This document shows positions 1-8,433 of a DNA stretch of 41,922 nt, piece by piece. Each line of letters opens with the position of its first letter. The stretch's first letter is position 1. The stretch comes from Candidatus Zixiibacteriota bacterium (GTDB lineage Bacteria; Zixibacteria; MSB-5A5; GN15; FEB-12). Below the pieces are notes generated by a model, which did not search any database, was not told the DNA's origin, and worked only from the letters and a program-made list of their open reading frames with translations. The position numbers and the translations under genes are program-made. The DNA lies in NCBI GenBank assembly GCA_028715215.1, contig JAQUSF010000018.1:1-41922 (forward strand), in the 5' to 3' direction.

Positions 1-125
1 CGGCGGTGGTGGCGGAGCTTTTTGATACGTCGTTCAAAAAGGTGGAGGAAGTCGAGACCGACCTGGGTCTGCCGGTGCTGGGTATTATACCCAAAATCGA
101 CGCCCTCAAACAATTCAAAGATTGA
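1..125 (+). CDS. C-terminal end of polysaccharide chain-length determinant / exopolysaccharide export protein (partial)
   Basis: Only the last 40 codons are present. The frame is open from base 3 to a TGA at 123-125. The readable tail contains ELFDTSFKKVEEVETDLGLP followed directly by VLGIIPKI. Proteins of the Wzz/GumC/CpsC type and tyrosine autokinases carry such a segment just after the second membrane helix, where a line like 'LDtsiktveelek-lglpvLGvIP' is typical. The role would be control of O-antigen or exopolysaccharide chain length, or export, at the inner membrane. The catalytic part, if any, lies outside the window, so a kinase domain cannot be judged. It is separated from the efflux operon by its own stop codon and about 50 bases before the next promoter, so it belongs to an upstream transcription unit. 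Confidence 0.6.
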   Translation, partial: AVVAELFDTSFKKVEEVETDLGLPVLGIIPKIDALKQFKD

Positions 126-174
126 AATTAAGTAATTACCATACATACAAATAAAGAAAAAATTGAAATTTTAC

Positions 175-203
175 TTGACAAGAATAAGTAAATTTACGAT
201 AAT
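175..203 (+). promoter_or_regulatory. Sigma-70-type promoter of the TetR/efflux operon
   Basis: A perfect -35 box TTGACA (175-180) is followed by a 17-base spacer and a -10 box GATAAT (198-203). Transcription would begin near 210, inside the operator palindromes, only about 30 bases before the tetR start codon. I see no good Shine-Dalgarno sequence in that short leader. Confidence 0.75.
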
Positions 204-204
204 A

Positions 205-239
205 TAACTAAACAGTTAGTTTAACTAAATAGATAGTTA
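205..239 (+). promoter_or_regulatory. Two tandem palindromic operators, probably for the TetR-family repressor
   Basis: Two inverted repeats of the same form lie head to tail with a 17-base period. The first is TAACTA (205-210), six bases, then TAGTTT (217-222). The second is TAACTA (222-227), six bases, then TAGTTA (234-239), with perfectly matching arms. They cover the predicted transcription start and end two bases before the tetR ATG. This is the expected arrangement for autorepression. Binding by the adjacent TetR protein is inferred. Confidence 0.7.
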
Positions 240-241
240 TT

Positions 242-886
242 ATGCCTGAAACAAATCCAAATAAAGTCATTTCTTCCGAGCCGGATAGTTCTAAAGACCG
301 GATTATCAAAGCGGCTCTTGAAGAATTCAGTAATTTCGGGCTTAACGGCGCCCGGGTTGACCGGATTGCCCAAAAAGCCCAAATCAATAAAGCCATGATT
401 TACTACTACTTTTCTTCCAAGGAAAATCTTTACAGCGAAGCGGTCAAAACTTTCTTCGGCTCTTTAATCAATAAAATCAAAGACAGCATCGACCAGAGCG
501 GTTCGGCGAACGATACGCTTAATAATATATCCGATGCCTATGCTGAAATTTTTATCAAGAACAATTATATACGTCCCATCATGCTTCGTGAACTGGCCGA
601 TTCCCGCAGTGCGATGATAGAAAAAATCGCTCAAATCCTGCAAGAATCTCATTTGATAAGTGAAATAAGGTCGATTTTAGAAGAAGGTGTAAAAAAAGGT
701 ATTCTGCGGCCGGTCAACCTTAACCAGGCAATAGTCTCTTTTGTCACGATGAACATCGGTTATTTTATTATAGCACCTATCATTGACCGGATTCTTAAAA
801 TCGACGACCGGGAAGAATTCTTACAGGTGAGAAAAAAAGCCGTGGTTGACCTTTTCTTTAATGGAATGAAAGTGAGACAATCATGA
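242..886 (+). CDS. TetR/AcrR-family transcriptional regulator of the efflux operon
   Basis: This 214-residue protein has the TetR layout. An N-terminal helix-turn-helix spans about residues 15-60, with the usual KAALEEFSNFGLNGARVDRIA and INKAMIYYYFSSKENLY signatures, and a helical ligand-binding/dimerisation domain follows. It is the first gene of the operon and overlaps the TolC-like gene by four bases (ATGA). The gene order matches the E. coli ybiH(cecR)-ybhG-ybhF-ybhS-ybhR cluster, in which the TetR regulator controls the pump beside it. The tandem palindromes at 205-239 fit autorepression that is relieved by a substrate of the pump. The ligand cannot be told from sequence. The ATG at 242 is the first start in frame and sits right after the operator. 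It has no clear ribosome-binding site, so translation may be weak. Confidence 0.85.
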   Translation: MPETNPNKVISSEPDSSKDRIIKAALEEFSNFGLNGARVDRIAQKAQINKAMIYYYFSSKENLYSEAVKTFFGSLINKIKDSIDQSGSANDTLNNISDAYAEIFIKNNYIRPIMLRELADSRSAMIEKIAQILQESHLISEIRSILEEGVKKGILRPVNLNQAIVSFVTMNIGYFIIAPIIDRILKIDDREEFLQVRKKAVVDLFFNGMKVRQS

Positions 887-2193
887 AAAAACTAAAAACT
901 GTCATAACCATACTTATAATATTGGGCAGTTACAGTTCGTTGACGGCACGTGACTTAAGCCTGAAAGAGGCGTTAAAGCTGGCGGCGGAGCATTCTTTTA
1001 TCCTTAAAAAAGTAAAGGCTCAAGGTGAAGCTTCGCGAACCGAACTTACAGCCGCCACGGCGGAACGCTTACCGACTCTTTCCCTGGGGGCGGGAAGTTA
1101 TTATATCAGTGAAGTTCCGACTTTCACTATTGAGCTTCCCGCGGGCAATTCTCTTACCCGTGATTTCGGCACCAGTGAAACGTACCAGGCGGATATCCGT
1201 CTGTCATTGCCGCTTTTTACCGGTGGTAAAATATCCGGCGGGATTGACCTGGCCAAAGCCGGGGTCGCCTACAGCCGGGCGCTGGAGCGGATAGAAACCG
1301 ACTATCTTCACTACCTGACCCGGTTAAAATATTTTAATCTGTATCGAGCCGACCTTCTGGCCGCAATTGCCCGTATTTCCTTAAAACGCACCGGGATTAT
1401 CCTTGATGATATAAATTCTCTTTTTGAGGCCGGAGCCGCCGATTCGGTGGACCTTCTTGACGCCCGGCTGGCTTTAACCAGGGCGGGCTATGCTGTCACC
1501 CAGGCGAAAACTTTTCGAAAAACCGCCGAGATTGAACTTTCAACCCTGCTGGGATTAAATTTTACGGACAGCCTTGCACTGACAACTCAACTGACGGATC
1601 CCGAGCCGTTGGCTAAGATGGAAGAATTCCATGAAGACAAGGCGGAACTTATGCTGTCCCGGGCGAATATCAGTCTTTACCAGTCCCGCTTAAAACTAGC
1701 CCGGGCTGATTATTTCCCGATGTTGTCAGTTTATACCGGCTATTCTTATGGTAAGCCGAATCTTGACCGTTTCAACAATACGTGGAATGATTATTATACT
1801 ATCGGTGCCAACCTGTCCTGGTCGTTTAATATCGGGGGTAAGCATATCAATAAAGTCAGGGCGGCCCATTATAATCTTTCATCCGCCCGTCATGAATACG
1901 ACCGGGTACTTGAAAATCTGAATCAGCAGCTGGCGGTAGCCCGGGAATATGTGAAAAACGCCTATGAAAAATACCTCAGTGCCCGCGAGGAAAACCGGAT
2001 AACCGAAAATAATTACCGTCTGGCCGCCGAGAGACATCGCCAGGGAGTGCTCGCCAGCAACCGTCTTCTGGAAATAGAAACTACTCTTACGGCATCACAG
2101 TCTTCCCTGGCGGCGACGCTGGTCGATTACCACATAGCCCTCAGCAACTATTATTATATATCGGGTTCAACCAGATTAAGCGAAGGAAACTAA
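883..2193 (+). CDS. TolC-family outer-membrane efflux channel
   Basis: This 436-residue protein has an N-terminal signal peptide (about residues 1-22, MKKLKTVITILIILG core), then DLSLKEALKLAAEHS, the opening helix typical of outer-membrane efflux proteins. Two repeated long helical segments follow, with heptad-like Ala/Leu-rich stretches near residues 120-215 and 330-425, and there are beta-strand stretches rich in Tyr/Gly (YTGYSYGKP, LSWSFNIGG). This is the TolC alpha-barrel/beta-barrel plan and the usual length. It would form the outer-membrane exit duct for the adaptor and ABC genes that follow. It overlaps tetR by four bases, and the adaptor starts one base after its stop, so the genes are translationally coupled. 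The E. coli ybh operon has no TolC gene of its own, so here the channel is supplied in cis. Confidence 0.88.
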   Translation: MKKLKTVITILIILGSYSSLTARDLSLKEALKLAAEHSFILKKVKAQGEASRTELTAATAERLPTLSLGAGSYYISEVPTFTIELPAGNSLTRDFGTSETYQADIRLSLPLFTGGKISGGIDLAKAGVAYSRALERIETDYLHYLTRLKYFNLYRADLLAAIARISLKRTGIILDDINSLFEAGAADSVDLLDARLALTRAGYAVTQAKTFRKTAEIELSTLLGLNFTDSLALTTQLTDPEPLAKMEEFHEDKAELMLSRANISLYQSRLKLARADYFPMLSVYTGYSYGKPNLDRFNNTWNDYYTIGANLSWSFNIGGKHINKVRAAHYNLSSARHEYDRVLENLNQQLAVAREYVKNAYEKYLSAREENRITENNYRLAAERHRQGVLASNRLLEIETTLTASQSSLAATLVDYHIALSNYYYISGSTRLSEGN

Positions 2194-2194
2194 T

Positions 2195-3079
2195 ATGAAA
2201 CATACCGGTTATTTACTTCTGTTTTCCAGTTTTGTCACATTAAGCGGATGCAGTAACGAGGCTGATAAAATCGGCGGTTCCGGACTCATTGAAACCACCG
2301 AAGTCTTGGTGTCGGCGGAAAGCTCCGGCCGGGCGACGGCGGTCAATATCGATGAAGGTATGACCGTGGCCGAAGGTGACACGCTGTTGATAATCGACCC
2401 CAGCTACCTGGAGCTGGAAATCGCCGCAGCCGAAGCGGGCCGTAAGGTCGCCGTCTCCAACCTTGAATCCGCCCGCCTGAAGGTAAATAACGCCGAACGC
2501 GCAAGGTCATATGCCCTTTCCGAGCGTGACCGCCTGCAACGCCTGCTGGCATCGGGCACGACCACCCAGCAACAATTCGATAAAGTTTCTTTCGAATACG
2601 ACAACGCCGAGCTGGCTTACCGGACAGCGTTAGCCAATGTCAACACCATCCAGTCCGAAATAGAAAAAATTGACGCCGAGATCACCCGCCTGATGCGCCG
2701 GCTTAAAGACTGCTATCCCGTCTCACCCCTCAGCGGTACGGTGACGCAGAAATATATTGAACCGGGGGAACTTCTAAATCCCGGAAAAGCCATTGCTCGA
2801 ATTGCCCGGCTGGATACGGTGTGGGTCAAGGTTTATCTTCCGGCAAGCGATTATGCCCGTATTAGAACCGGTGACACCGCTCATGTTGATACGGAAGCCG
2901 GGAATCAATATTACGGTTATGTCAGTTGGACCGCGGACGAGGCCGAGTTCACACCTAAAAACGTACAGACCAAAGAATCCCGCTCCGATCTGGTTTACGC
3001 TGTTAAAGTAACCATTCCCAACAAGGATAACCTTTTAAAAATCGGCATGCCGGTATTCGTGACCATGGAACAAAAATGA
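2195..3079 (+). CDS. HlyD/YbhG-type periplasmic adaptor (membrane fusion) lipoprotein
   Basis: The 294-residue product begins with a lipoprotein signal. A hydrophobic stretch ends in LSGC with Cys19 as the predicted lipidated residue. The next part follows the membrane-fusion plan. A half-lipoyl/beta-barrel strand (ETTEVLVSAESSGRATAVNI) is followed by a helical hairpin with long Ala/Arg/Glu-rich coiled coil at about residues 65-165. Then come the second half-lipoyl segment (SPLSGTVTQKYIEPGELLNPG) and a beta-barrel with VWVKVYLPASDYARI. The role is to bridge the inner-membrane ABC transporter and the TolC-like channel. It is flanked by both partners and overlaps the first ATPase gene by four bases. 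It resembles YbhG of E. coli in size and context. The lipid anchor replaces the usual N-terminal membrane helix. Confidence 0.85.
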   Translation: MKHTGYLLLFSSFVTLSGCSNEADKIGGSGLIETTEVLVSAESSGRATAVNIDEGMTVAEGDTLLIIDPSYLELEIAAAEAGRKVAVSNLESARLKVNNAERARSYALSERDRLQRLLASGTTTQQQFDKVSFEYDNAELAYRTALANVNTIQSEIEKIDAEITRLMRRLKDCYPVSPLSGTVTQKYIEPGELLNPGKAIARIARLDTVWVKVYLPASDYARIRTGDTAHVDTEAGNQYYGYVSWTADEAEFTPKNVQTKESRSDLVYAVKVTIPNKDNLLKIGMPVFVTMEQK

Positions 3080-3990
3080 GTTTCTTAACGGCAACAGGTA
3101 TTGATAAATCTTACGTTCAGATAAAAGCCTTGCAGGCATTCAACCTGGAAGTCAATGAAGGCGAAATTTTCGCCCTTGTCGGTCCTGACGGTGCAGGTAA
3201 AACCACCCTGCTTCGAATTTTATGCCGCCTTATCCGGGCGGACCGCGGCAAAGCTTATATCGCCGGGCTGGATATCGACCGCGATTTCGAAAGCATAAAA
3301 TCCCTTCTGGGTTATATGCCGCAGCTCTTCTCCCTTTATCCGGATTTATCGGTCGAGGAAAATCTAAAATTTTACGCCGGTATCTATGGCCTGACCGGAG
3401 CGGCTTTTGAAAAAAAACGCGATTATCTCTATACTTTTTCCAACCTGGGACCGTTTGCCGACCGCCGGGCGCAGGCGTTGTCGGGGGGAATGAAACAAAA
3501 ACTGGCTCTTTCGTGCGCCCTGATGCACGACCCCAGGCTTCTGGTCCTCGATGAACCGACCACCGGTGTCGACCCGCTTTCACGCCATCAGTTCTGGGAA
3601 ATCCTGAAACAGCTCAAAGACGAAGGCGTGACTATCCTGGTTTCAACGCCATATATGGACGAGGTAGCCCGCGCCGACCATGCCGCCTTCGTGCTCAACG
3701 GCCGTAAATTATCCGAAGGTACCCCCAAGGAGCTGGCAGCCGGATTTAAGGGGCAAATTTATTTCCTTGACTGCAAACCGTCCCGGTCCCTGGTTGAGAA
3801 TTTAAACAAATTTGAGGGCCTGACGGCTCAACGGTTTGGAGCCGGATTACATCTTTATCTGAACGAAAACGACAATCTCGATGACTATACCGCTTACCTT
3901 TCACAACTGGGTATTAATGTTGATACTTTAAAACCAACCGCCCCCGGTTTGGAAGACCGGTTTATCCAGTTAACGGAGTATGGTTTATGA
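3076..3990 (+). CDS. ABC transporter ATP-binding protein, equivalent to the N-terminal half of YbhF
   Basis: This 304-residue ABC ATPase has a Walker A (GPDGAGKTT), a Q-loop region (YMPQLFSLYPDLSVEENL), a canonical signature (LSGGMKQKLAL) and a Walker B with D-loop (LLVLDEPTTGVDPLS). The switch histidine position reads STPYMDE, so Pro stands where His is expected. The remaining 85 residues form a C-terminal extension typical of drug-export ATPases. The Asp in the Walker A (GPDG rather than GxNG) is a feature I associate with the first ABC domain of YbhF-type proteins, which carry two ATPase domains in one chain. Here the domains are separate genes that overlap by four bases. ATP hydrolysis by this subunit and the next would drive the two permeases downstream. 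Confidence 0.87.
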   Translation: MSFLTATGIDKSYVQIKALQAFNLEVNEGEIFALVGPDGAGKTTLLRILCRLIRADRGKAYIAGLDIDRDFESIKSLLGYMPQLFSLYPDLSVEENLKFYAGIYGLTGAAFEKKRDYLYTFSNLGPFADRRAQALSGGMKQKLALSCALMHDPRLLVLDEPTTGVDPLSRHQFWEILKQLKDEGVTILVSTPYMDEVARADHAAFVLNGRKLSEGTPKELAAGFKGQIYFLDCKPSRSLVENLNKFEGLTAQRFGAGLHLYLNENDNLDDYTAYLSQLGINVDTLKPTAPGLEDRFIQLTEYGL

Positions 3991-4724
3991 CGGGAACGGC
4001 GGTAGAGATAAAAAGCCTGACCAAACGCTTCGGCGTTTTTACGGCGGTGGACAGCATTTCCTTAACCGTCAACCGGGGTGAAATCTTCGGTTTTCTGGGT
4101 GCCAATGGAGCCGGAAAAACGACCGCCATCCGGATGCTGTGCGGGTTGTTGCTGCCGACCTCCGGCGAGGGCCGGGTGGCGGGGTTCGACATTAACCGGC
4201 AGTTCGAGAATATCAAAAAAAACATCGGTTACATGTCTCAGAAATTTTCTCTCTATACCGATCTTACCGGGCGCGAAAACCTCTTTTTTTACGGCAGTGT
4301 CTATAACCTGGAGCGCCCTTTCATAAACGAACGCATCAGCGTCTTAAGCGGGCGTCTTGAGCTCAAAGAATTCATCGACCGTCAGGCCGGTTCTCTGCCG
4401 ACCGGCTGGCGGCAGCGCCTCGCCCTCGGAGCAGCTCTTCTGCACAAACCAGAAATTTTATTCCTGGACGAACCGACCGGCGGTGTTGACCCGGTGTTCC
4501 GGCGCAAGTTCTGGAATATTCTTTACACCCTGGCTGATGAAGGTGTGACTATTTTCGTTACCACCCATTATATGGATGAAGCCGAGTACTGCGGGCGTAT
4601 TTCCATCATGCACCGGGGGAAAATAATTGAACTGGGCAAACCCTTTGAATTAATCGCCCGACATCAGGCCGAAAATCTGGAAAGCTTATTTATCGACCTG
4701 ATCAAAAAGCAGGAAACGAACTGA
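3987..4724 (+). CDS. ABC transporter ATP-binding protein, equivalent to the C-terminal half of YbhF
   Basis: This 245-residue ATPase has a Walker A (GANGAGKTT), a Q-loop (YMSQKFSLYTDLTGRENL), a Walker B with D-loop (ILFLDEPTGGVDPVF) and an intact switch His in TTHYMDE. Its signature is degenerate: SLPTGWRQRLAL instead of LSGGQ. The same LPxGW form is known in the second ABC domain of YbhF-type transporters. Together with the preceding ATPase, whose switch His is lost but whose signature is canonical, this suggests a heterodimer with one degenerate and one competent ATP site. That asymmetry is an inference from the motifs. The stop codon overlaps the next gene's ATG (TGATG). Confidence 0.87.
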   Translation: MTGTAVEIKSLTKRFGVFTAVDSISLTVNRGEIFGFLGANGAGKTTAIRMLCGLLLPTSGEGRVAGFDINRQFENIKKNIGYMSQKFSLYTDLTGRENLFFYGSVYNLERPFINERISVLSGRLELKEFIDRQAGSLPTGWRQRLALGAALLHKPEILFLDEPTGGVDPVFRRKFWNILYTLADEGVTIFVTTHYMDEAEYCGRISIMHRGKIIELGKPFELIARHQAENLESLFIDLIKKQETN

Positions 4725-5830
4725 TGGCCAAACTTAAGTTCATCGCTCTTAAAGAGATTTATCACATTCTGCGCGACCCCCGGTCGTTGCTGATTGTATT
4801 CGCCATGCCTATCATGATGACCTTTTTATACGGTTATGCCATCAATCTCGATGTCGAGCATATCACCCTGGCTGTCATAGACCAGGACCGGACAGCGGTT
4901 TCCCGGGGACTCACCGGCCGTTTCTATAATTCGGCCTATTTCAGCCCGCCGGGCCAACTCTCGGACCTGACCGACCCGGAAAAACTCTTACGTTCCACGA
5001 AAGCGGCAGCGGTGCTGCTTATTAAAAACGGTTTTGCAGAAAATCTGCAGCGGAACCAACCCTTTACTCTCGGCTTGACCGTGGACGGCAGTGACAACGC
5101 TCTCAGCGCCGCCGTGCAGGCTTACACCAGCCAGGTAGTCAGTAATTTTTTACTTGACCGTCTTCCCGAAGGCTACCCCCTGCCCGGTATCAATATTTCG
5201 CTCCAGGTCCTTTATAATCCCGATTTAAAGTCATCCCACTTTTTTGTGCCCGGCCTGGTGGCGATTATTCTGATGATGATATCCGCCCTCCTGACCTCCA
5301 TCACCATCGCCCGCGAAAAAGAAACGGGGACGATGGAACAGCTTCTGACAGCGCCCGTTAAAGGATATCAGATCCTGCTCGGCAAGCTGATTCCTTATAT
5401 TTTTATCGCCTTCATCGATGGTACCCTTATTCTCGTTTTCGCCAAGTTTATATTCGATGTCCCCTTTGTGGGTTCTCACCTGCTTTTGCTGCTATTCGGT
5501 TTTCTTTATGTCACCGCATCGCTGTCAATCGGGATTCTCATTTCCGCCATGGTGAAAACCCAGCAGCTGGCGATGATGTTCGCCATGACTTTGACCATGC
5601 TGCCCTCGGTGATGCTCAGCGGCTTTATCTTTCCCTTAAAGAACATGCCCGTTTTTCTGCAACTTTTAAGTTATATCATCCCGGCCCGGTATTTCCTGAA
5701 CGTTATCCGGGGCATCATGCTCAAGGGTACGACTCTCAATATGCTCCTTTTCGAGGGGCTGCTGTTAATACTTTTAATGACCATACTGATTACCCTGGCC
5801 ATAAAACGTTTTAACCGGCAGGAAACATAA
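4724..5830 (+). CDS. ABC-2 type permease (YbhS-like)
   Basis: The 368-residue protein has the ABC-2/NodJ plan. One N-terminal membrane helix spans about residues 20-40 and follows the cytoplasmic motif KEIYHILRDPRSLLIVFAMP. A large extracytoplasmic domain covers about residues 45-175, and five further helices cover about 175-365. The loop AREKETGTMEQLLTAPVKGYQ before the third helix is a hallmark of the family. It would form half of the transport pore with the following permease and be powered by the two preceding ATPases. The start overlaps the ATPase stop by one base. It is probably a drug or xenobiotic exporter; the substrate is not readable from sequence. Confidence 0.86.
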   Translation: MAKLKFIALKEIYHILRDPRSLLIVFAMPIMMTFLYGYAINLDVEHITLAVIDQDRTAVSRGLTGRFYNSAYFSPPGQLSDLTDPEKLLRSTKAAAVLLIKNGFAENLQRNQPFTLGLTVDGSDNALSAAVQAYTSQVVSNFLLDRLPEGYPLPGINISLQVLYNPDLKSSHFFVPGLVAIILMMISALLTSITIAREKETGTMEQLLTAPVKGYQILLGKLIPYIFIAFIDGTLILVFAKFIFDVPFVGSHLLLLLFGFLYVTASLSIGILISAMVKTQQLAMMFAMTLTMLPSVMLSGFIFPLKNMPVFLQLLSYIIPARYFLNVIRGIMLKGTTLNMLLFEGLLLILLMTILITLAIKRFNRQET

Positions 5831-5832
5831 TT

Positions 5833-6945
5833 ATGTGGCGAGCTTATCTGGGTCTTATCAGGAAGGAATTTATCCAGGTTTTCCGCGACCGGAACATGCT
5901 GCGGATGATATTCGCCATGCCGGTCGTCCAGCTTATCCTGTTCGGTTACGTCGTGAATATCGACGTAAAGAATATTGCGGTCGATGTTTACAATTACGAC
6001 CGGGGGCAATATTCACGGGAGTTTATCGACGCCTTCAAGGCGGGTGGTTATTTTGTACTCCGCGATGCCGTCACTGACCGCATGGACAATCCCCTCTGGA
6101 CACTCGATGACCGGTTTAAAAAACGCGAATCTGAAATGGCCCTGATTATTCCCGAAGACTTCTCGGACCGGCTGACGCAATACGAACGGGTTACGGTCGG
6201 TTTGATTGCCGACGGTACGGACGCCAACTCGGCCCGTATCGGCTCCGGATACGCTTTTCAGATAGTCCAGAAATTTTCTCAGAAGAAAACCGGCTTTACC
6301 CTGCCTGTTCAGGTGCGCAGTAAAATCCTTTATAACCCCGAAGCCCAGTCGGTTTATTACATGATTCCGGGAATCGTCGCCACTATTCTGACAATGCTGA
6401 CTGTGATGTTGACCTCGATGGCTATCGTGCGGGAGCGGGAAAAAGGCACCCTCGAACAGCTCCTGGTTACTCCGATGAACAGTATCACATTAATACTGGG
6501 AAAAATAAGTACCTTTGCCATTCTGGGCATAATTGAAATGATCTTCACCCTGGTCCTGGGAGTACTCTGGTTTGGTATTCCTTTTGCCGGTTCACCGCTG
6601 CTTCTTTTCGCCCTGTCGTTTCTTTATCTTTTGACCACTTTGGGGATGGGCATGTTTTTTTCAAACATAAGCTCCACCCAGCAGCAGGCCATGTTTTTCG
6701 CCTGGTTCTTTTTTGTTTTTGCCATGCTTACCTCCGGCTTTTTCACTCCCATTTCCAACATGCCTGTCTGGATGCAGTATGTAACTTTAATTAATCCCAT
6801 GCGCTACTTTATGGATATCGTTCGCGGTATCATGATGAAGGGATCGGGTTTTACGGACCTGCTCGATAATATATATGCCCTCGTTATTTTCGGGCTGACC
6901 ATTTTCAGTTTCTCCTTCCTCCGGTTTAAAAAACGTATCGTATGA
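5833..6945 (+). CDS. ABC-2 type permease (YbhR-like)
   Basis: This 370-residue protein is a paralogue of the preceding permease with the same plan. It has RKEFIQVFRDRNMLRMIFAMP before helix 1, a periplasmic domain at about residues 45-170, then the family loop VREREKGTLEQLLVTPMNS and five membrane helices. It is the last gene of the operon, beginning two bases after the previous stop. After its stop at 6943-6945 there is about 100 bases before the next gene, with a separate promoter-like element, so the efflux operon probably ends here. I found no strong hairpin terminator directly after it. Confidence 0.86.
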   Translation: MWRAYLGLIRKEFIQVFRDRNMLRMIFAMPVVQLILFGYVVNIDVKNIAVDVYNYDRGQYSREFIDAFKAGGYFVLRDAVTDRMDNPLWTLDDRFKKRESEMALIIPEDFSDRLTQYERVTVGLIADGTDANSARIGSGYAFQIVQKFSQKKTGFTLPVQVRSKILYNPEAQSVYYMIPGIVATILTMLTVMLTSMAIVREREKGTLEQLLVTPMNSITLILGKISTFAILGIIEMIFTLVLGVLWFGIPFAGSPLLLFALSFLYLLTTLGMGMFFSNISSTQQQAMFFAWFFFVFAMLTSGFFTPISNMPVWMQYVTLINPMRYFMDIVRGIMMKGSGFTDLLDNIYALVIFGLTIFSFSFLRFKKRIV

Positions 6946-6954
6946 CAATTTTCA

Positions 6955-6982
6955 TTGCCCGCTGAAATTGCTTGTGTATAAT
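6955..6982 (+). promoter_or_regulatory. Likely promoter of the peroxiredoxin gene
   Basis: A perfect -10 box TATAAT (6977-6982) lies 16 bases after a -35-like TTGCCC (6955-6960). The region lies just after the efflux operon and about 65 bases before the peroxiredoxin ATG. It suggests a separate transcription unit. Confidence 0.5.
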
Positions 6983-7046
6983 AATAAACAAATTATACTT
7001 ATGCATTTCAAAAAAGCATATATGAAATTACGAGAAGGAATATGCC

Positions 7047-7514
7047 ATGGTTTTAAAAGTTGGCAATAAAGCACCGGATTTTACGCTTGAGGACCAGTTC
7101 GGAAAAAAGGTAAAACTGTCCGATTTCAACGGCCAGTGGGTGGTGCTTTATTTTTATCCCAAGGACAATACCGCGGGTTGCACCACCGAAGCCTGTGATT
7201 TTTCTGATAACATTAAAACTTTCGAGGAAATCAACACCATTGTCCTGGGTGTCAGCCCCGATTCGGTGGCCAGTCACCATAATTTCGCTGACAAACACAA
7301 CTTAAAACTCACTCTTTTGAGTGACCCCGAACACAAGGTCCTGGAAAAGTATGGGGTGTGGCGGAAAAAAAGCATGTACGGCCGGGAATATTACGGCGTC
7401 GTCCGGACTACCCTGCTGATCGACCCCGACGGCCGGATTGCGCACCTCTGGGAGAAGGTTAAAGTCGCCGGACACGTTGATGAAGTTTTGAAAAAATATA
7501 CCGAGTTGACCTGA
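7047..7514 (+). CDS. bcp: Thioredoxin-dependent thiol peroxidase, Bcp/PrxQ family
   Basis: This 155-residue protein has the AhpC/TSA fold signatures GNKAPDFTLEDQFGKKVKLSDF and VVLYFYPKDNTAGCTTEAC. The peroxidatic Cys45 and a resolving Cys50 are spaced as in E. coli Bcp (C-x4-C), which marks the atypical two-cysteine PrxQ class. It reduces hydrogen peroxide and organic hydroperoxides in the cytoplasm using thioredoxin. Length is normal for the family. The start is supported by AAGGA eight bases upstream. The next gene follows after 17 bases on the same strand, so the two may be cotranscribed. Confidence 0.92.
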   Translation: MVLKVGNKAPDFTLEDQFGKKVKLSDFNGQWVVLYFYPKDNTAGCTTEACDFSDNIKTFEEINTIVLGVSPDSVASHHNFADKHNLKLTLLSDPEHKVLEKYGVWRKKSMYGREYYGVVRTTLLIDPDGRIAHLWEKVKVAGHVDEVLKKYTELT

Positions 7515-7531
7515 TATGATAAGAGTTTATT

Positions 7532-8431
7532 ATGCGCGTTCTTATATCCGGAGCCGGTGGTTTAATAGGCACCGCCCTTACCCCGGTTTTTGAAAAGGAA
7601 GGCTTTACGGTCATCCGGCTGGTCAGGACCAAAAAAGGGGACGACCTGACGTCAGTCCTGTGGTATCCGGAGACCGGGATTATTGACAATCCTTCCCTTG
7701 AAAAACTCGATGTTGTAGTTCACCTGGCCGGTGAAAACATTGCTTCGCGACGGTGGAACAATCGGCAGAAAACCCGCATAAAAGACAGCCGGGTAAAAGG
7801 GACGCGGCTGTTGAGCCATGCCCTGGCACAACTTGAGAATCCCCCGCATACTTTTATCTGTGCCTCGGCGACCGGCTACTACGGCGACCGGGGCGACGAA
7901 ATACTGGATGAAACCAGTTCCCCCGGGCGGGATTTTCTGGCGGAAGTCTGCAGGCTCTGGGAAGACGCCTGCCAGCCGGCTGTCGAGAGGGGCATCCGGG
8001 TAGTCAAAATTCGCACCGGCGTGGTGTTTTCCCGGCATGGCGGGGCTCTGGGTAAGATGCTCATGCCGATCAAGCTGGGAGTGGGTGGACGGTTGGGCAA
8101 CGGGCGGCAATATATAAGCTGGATCCGGCTCGAAGACCTTACCGCGGCGGTTCTTCATATAGTAACGCATGCGAATATTAGCGGTCCGGTTAATTTGGTT
8201 TCTCCGCAACCGGTAACCAATATTGAGTTTACCAAAAAAGCCGCGCGCCTTTTAAATCGTCCCGCTTTTTTCCCCGTACCGGCATTTGTCCTCCGCCTGG
8301 TTGCCGGTGAAATGGCGGACCCTTTGCTTCTGGCCAGTGCCCGGGTTCAACCAGACCGCCTTCTGGAAACCGGCTTTAAATTCCAGTACCCGACACTCGA
8401 CGAAGCCTTGCCGGAACTTCTGAACAAATAA
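7532..8431 (+). CDS. TIGR01777-family epimerase-like SDR protein (YfcH/SULA type)
   Basis: This 299-residue protein has an N-terminal Rossmann motif (GAGGLIGTAL, residues 7-16). The family-specific segments VVHLAGENIASRRW and ICASATGYYGDRG follow, then FLAEVCRLWEDAC and RTGVVFSRHGGALGKML. These define the extended-SDR group TIGR01777, to which E. coli YfcH and the plant/cyanobacterial cell-division factor SULA/GC1 belong. The usual active-site Tyr-x3-Lys of extended SDRs is not apparent (it reads GYYGDRG), as is common in this family. NAD(P) binding is likely, but the substrate is unknown. It is followed by a large hairpin that separates it from the convergent ferritin-like genes. Confidence 0.87.
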   Translation: MRVLISGAGGLIGTALTPVFEKEGFTVIRLVRTKKGDDLTSVLWYPETGIIDNPSLEKLDVVVHLAGENIASRRWNNRQKTRIKDSRVKGTRLLSHALAQLENPPHTFICASATGYYGDRGDEILDETSSPGRDFLAEVCRLWEDACQPAVERGIRVVKIRTGVVFSRHGGALGKMLMPIKLGVGGRLGNGRQYISWIRLEDLTAAVLHIVTHANISGPVNLVSPQPVTNIEFTKKAARLLNRPAFFPVPAFVLRLVAGEMADPLLLASARVQPDRLLETGFKFQYPTLDEALPELLNK

Positions 8432-8433
8432 AA

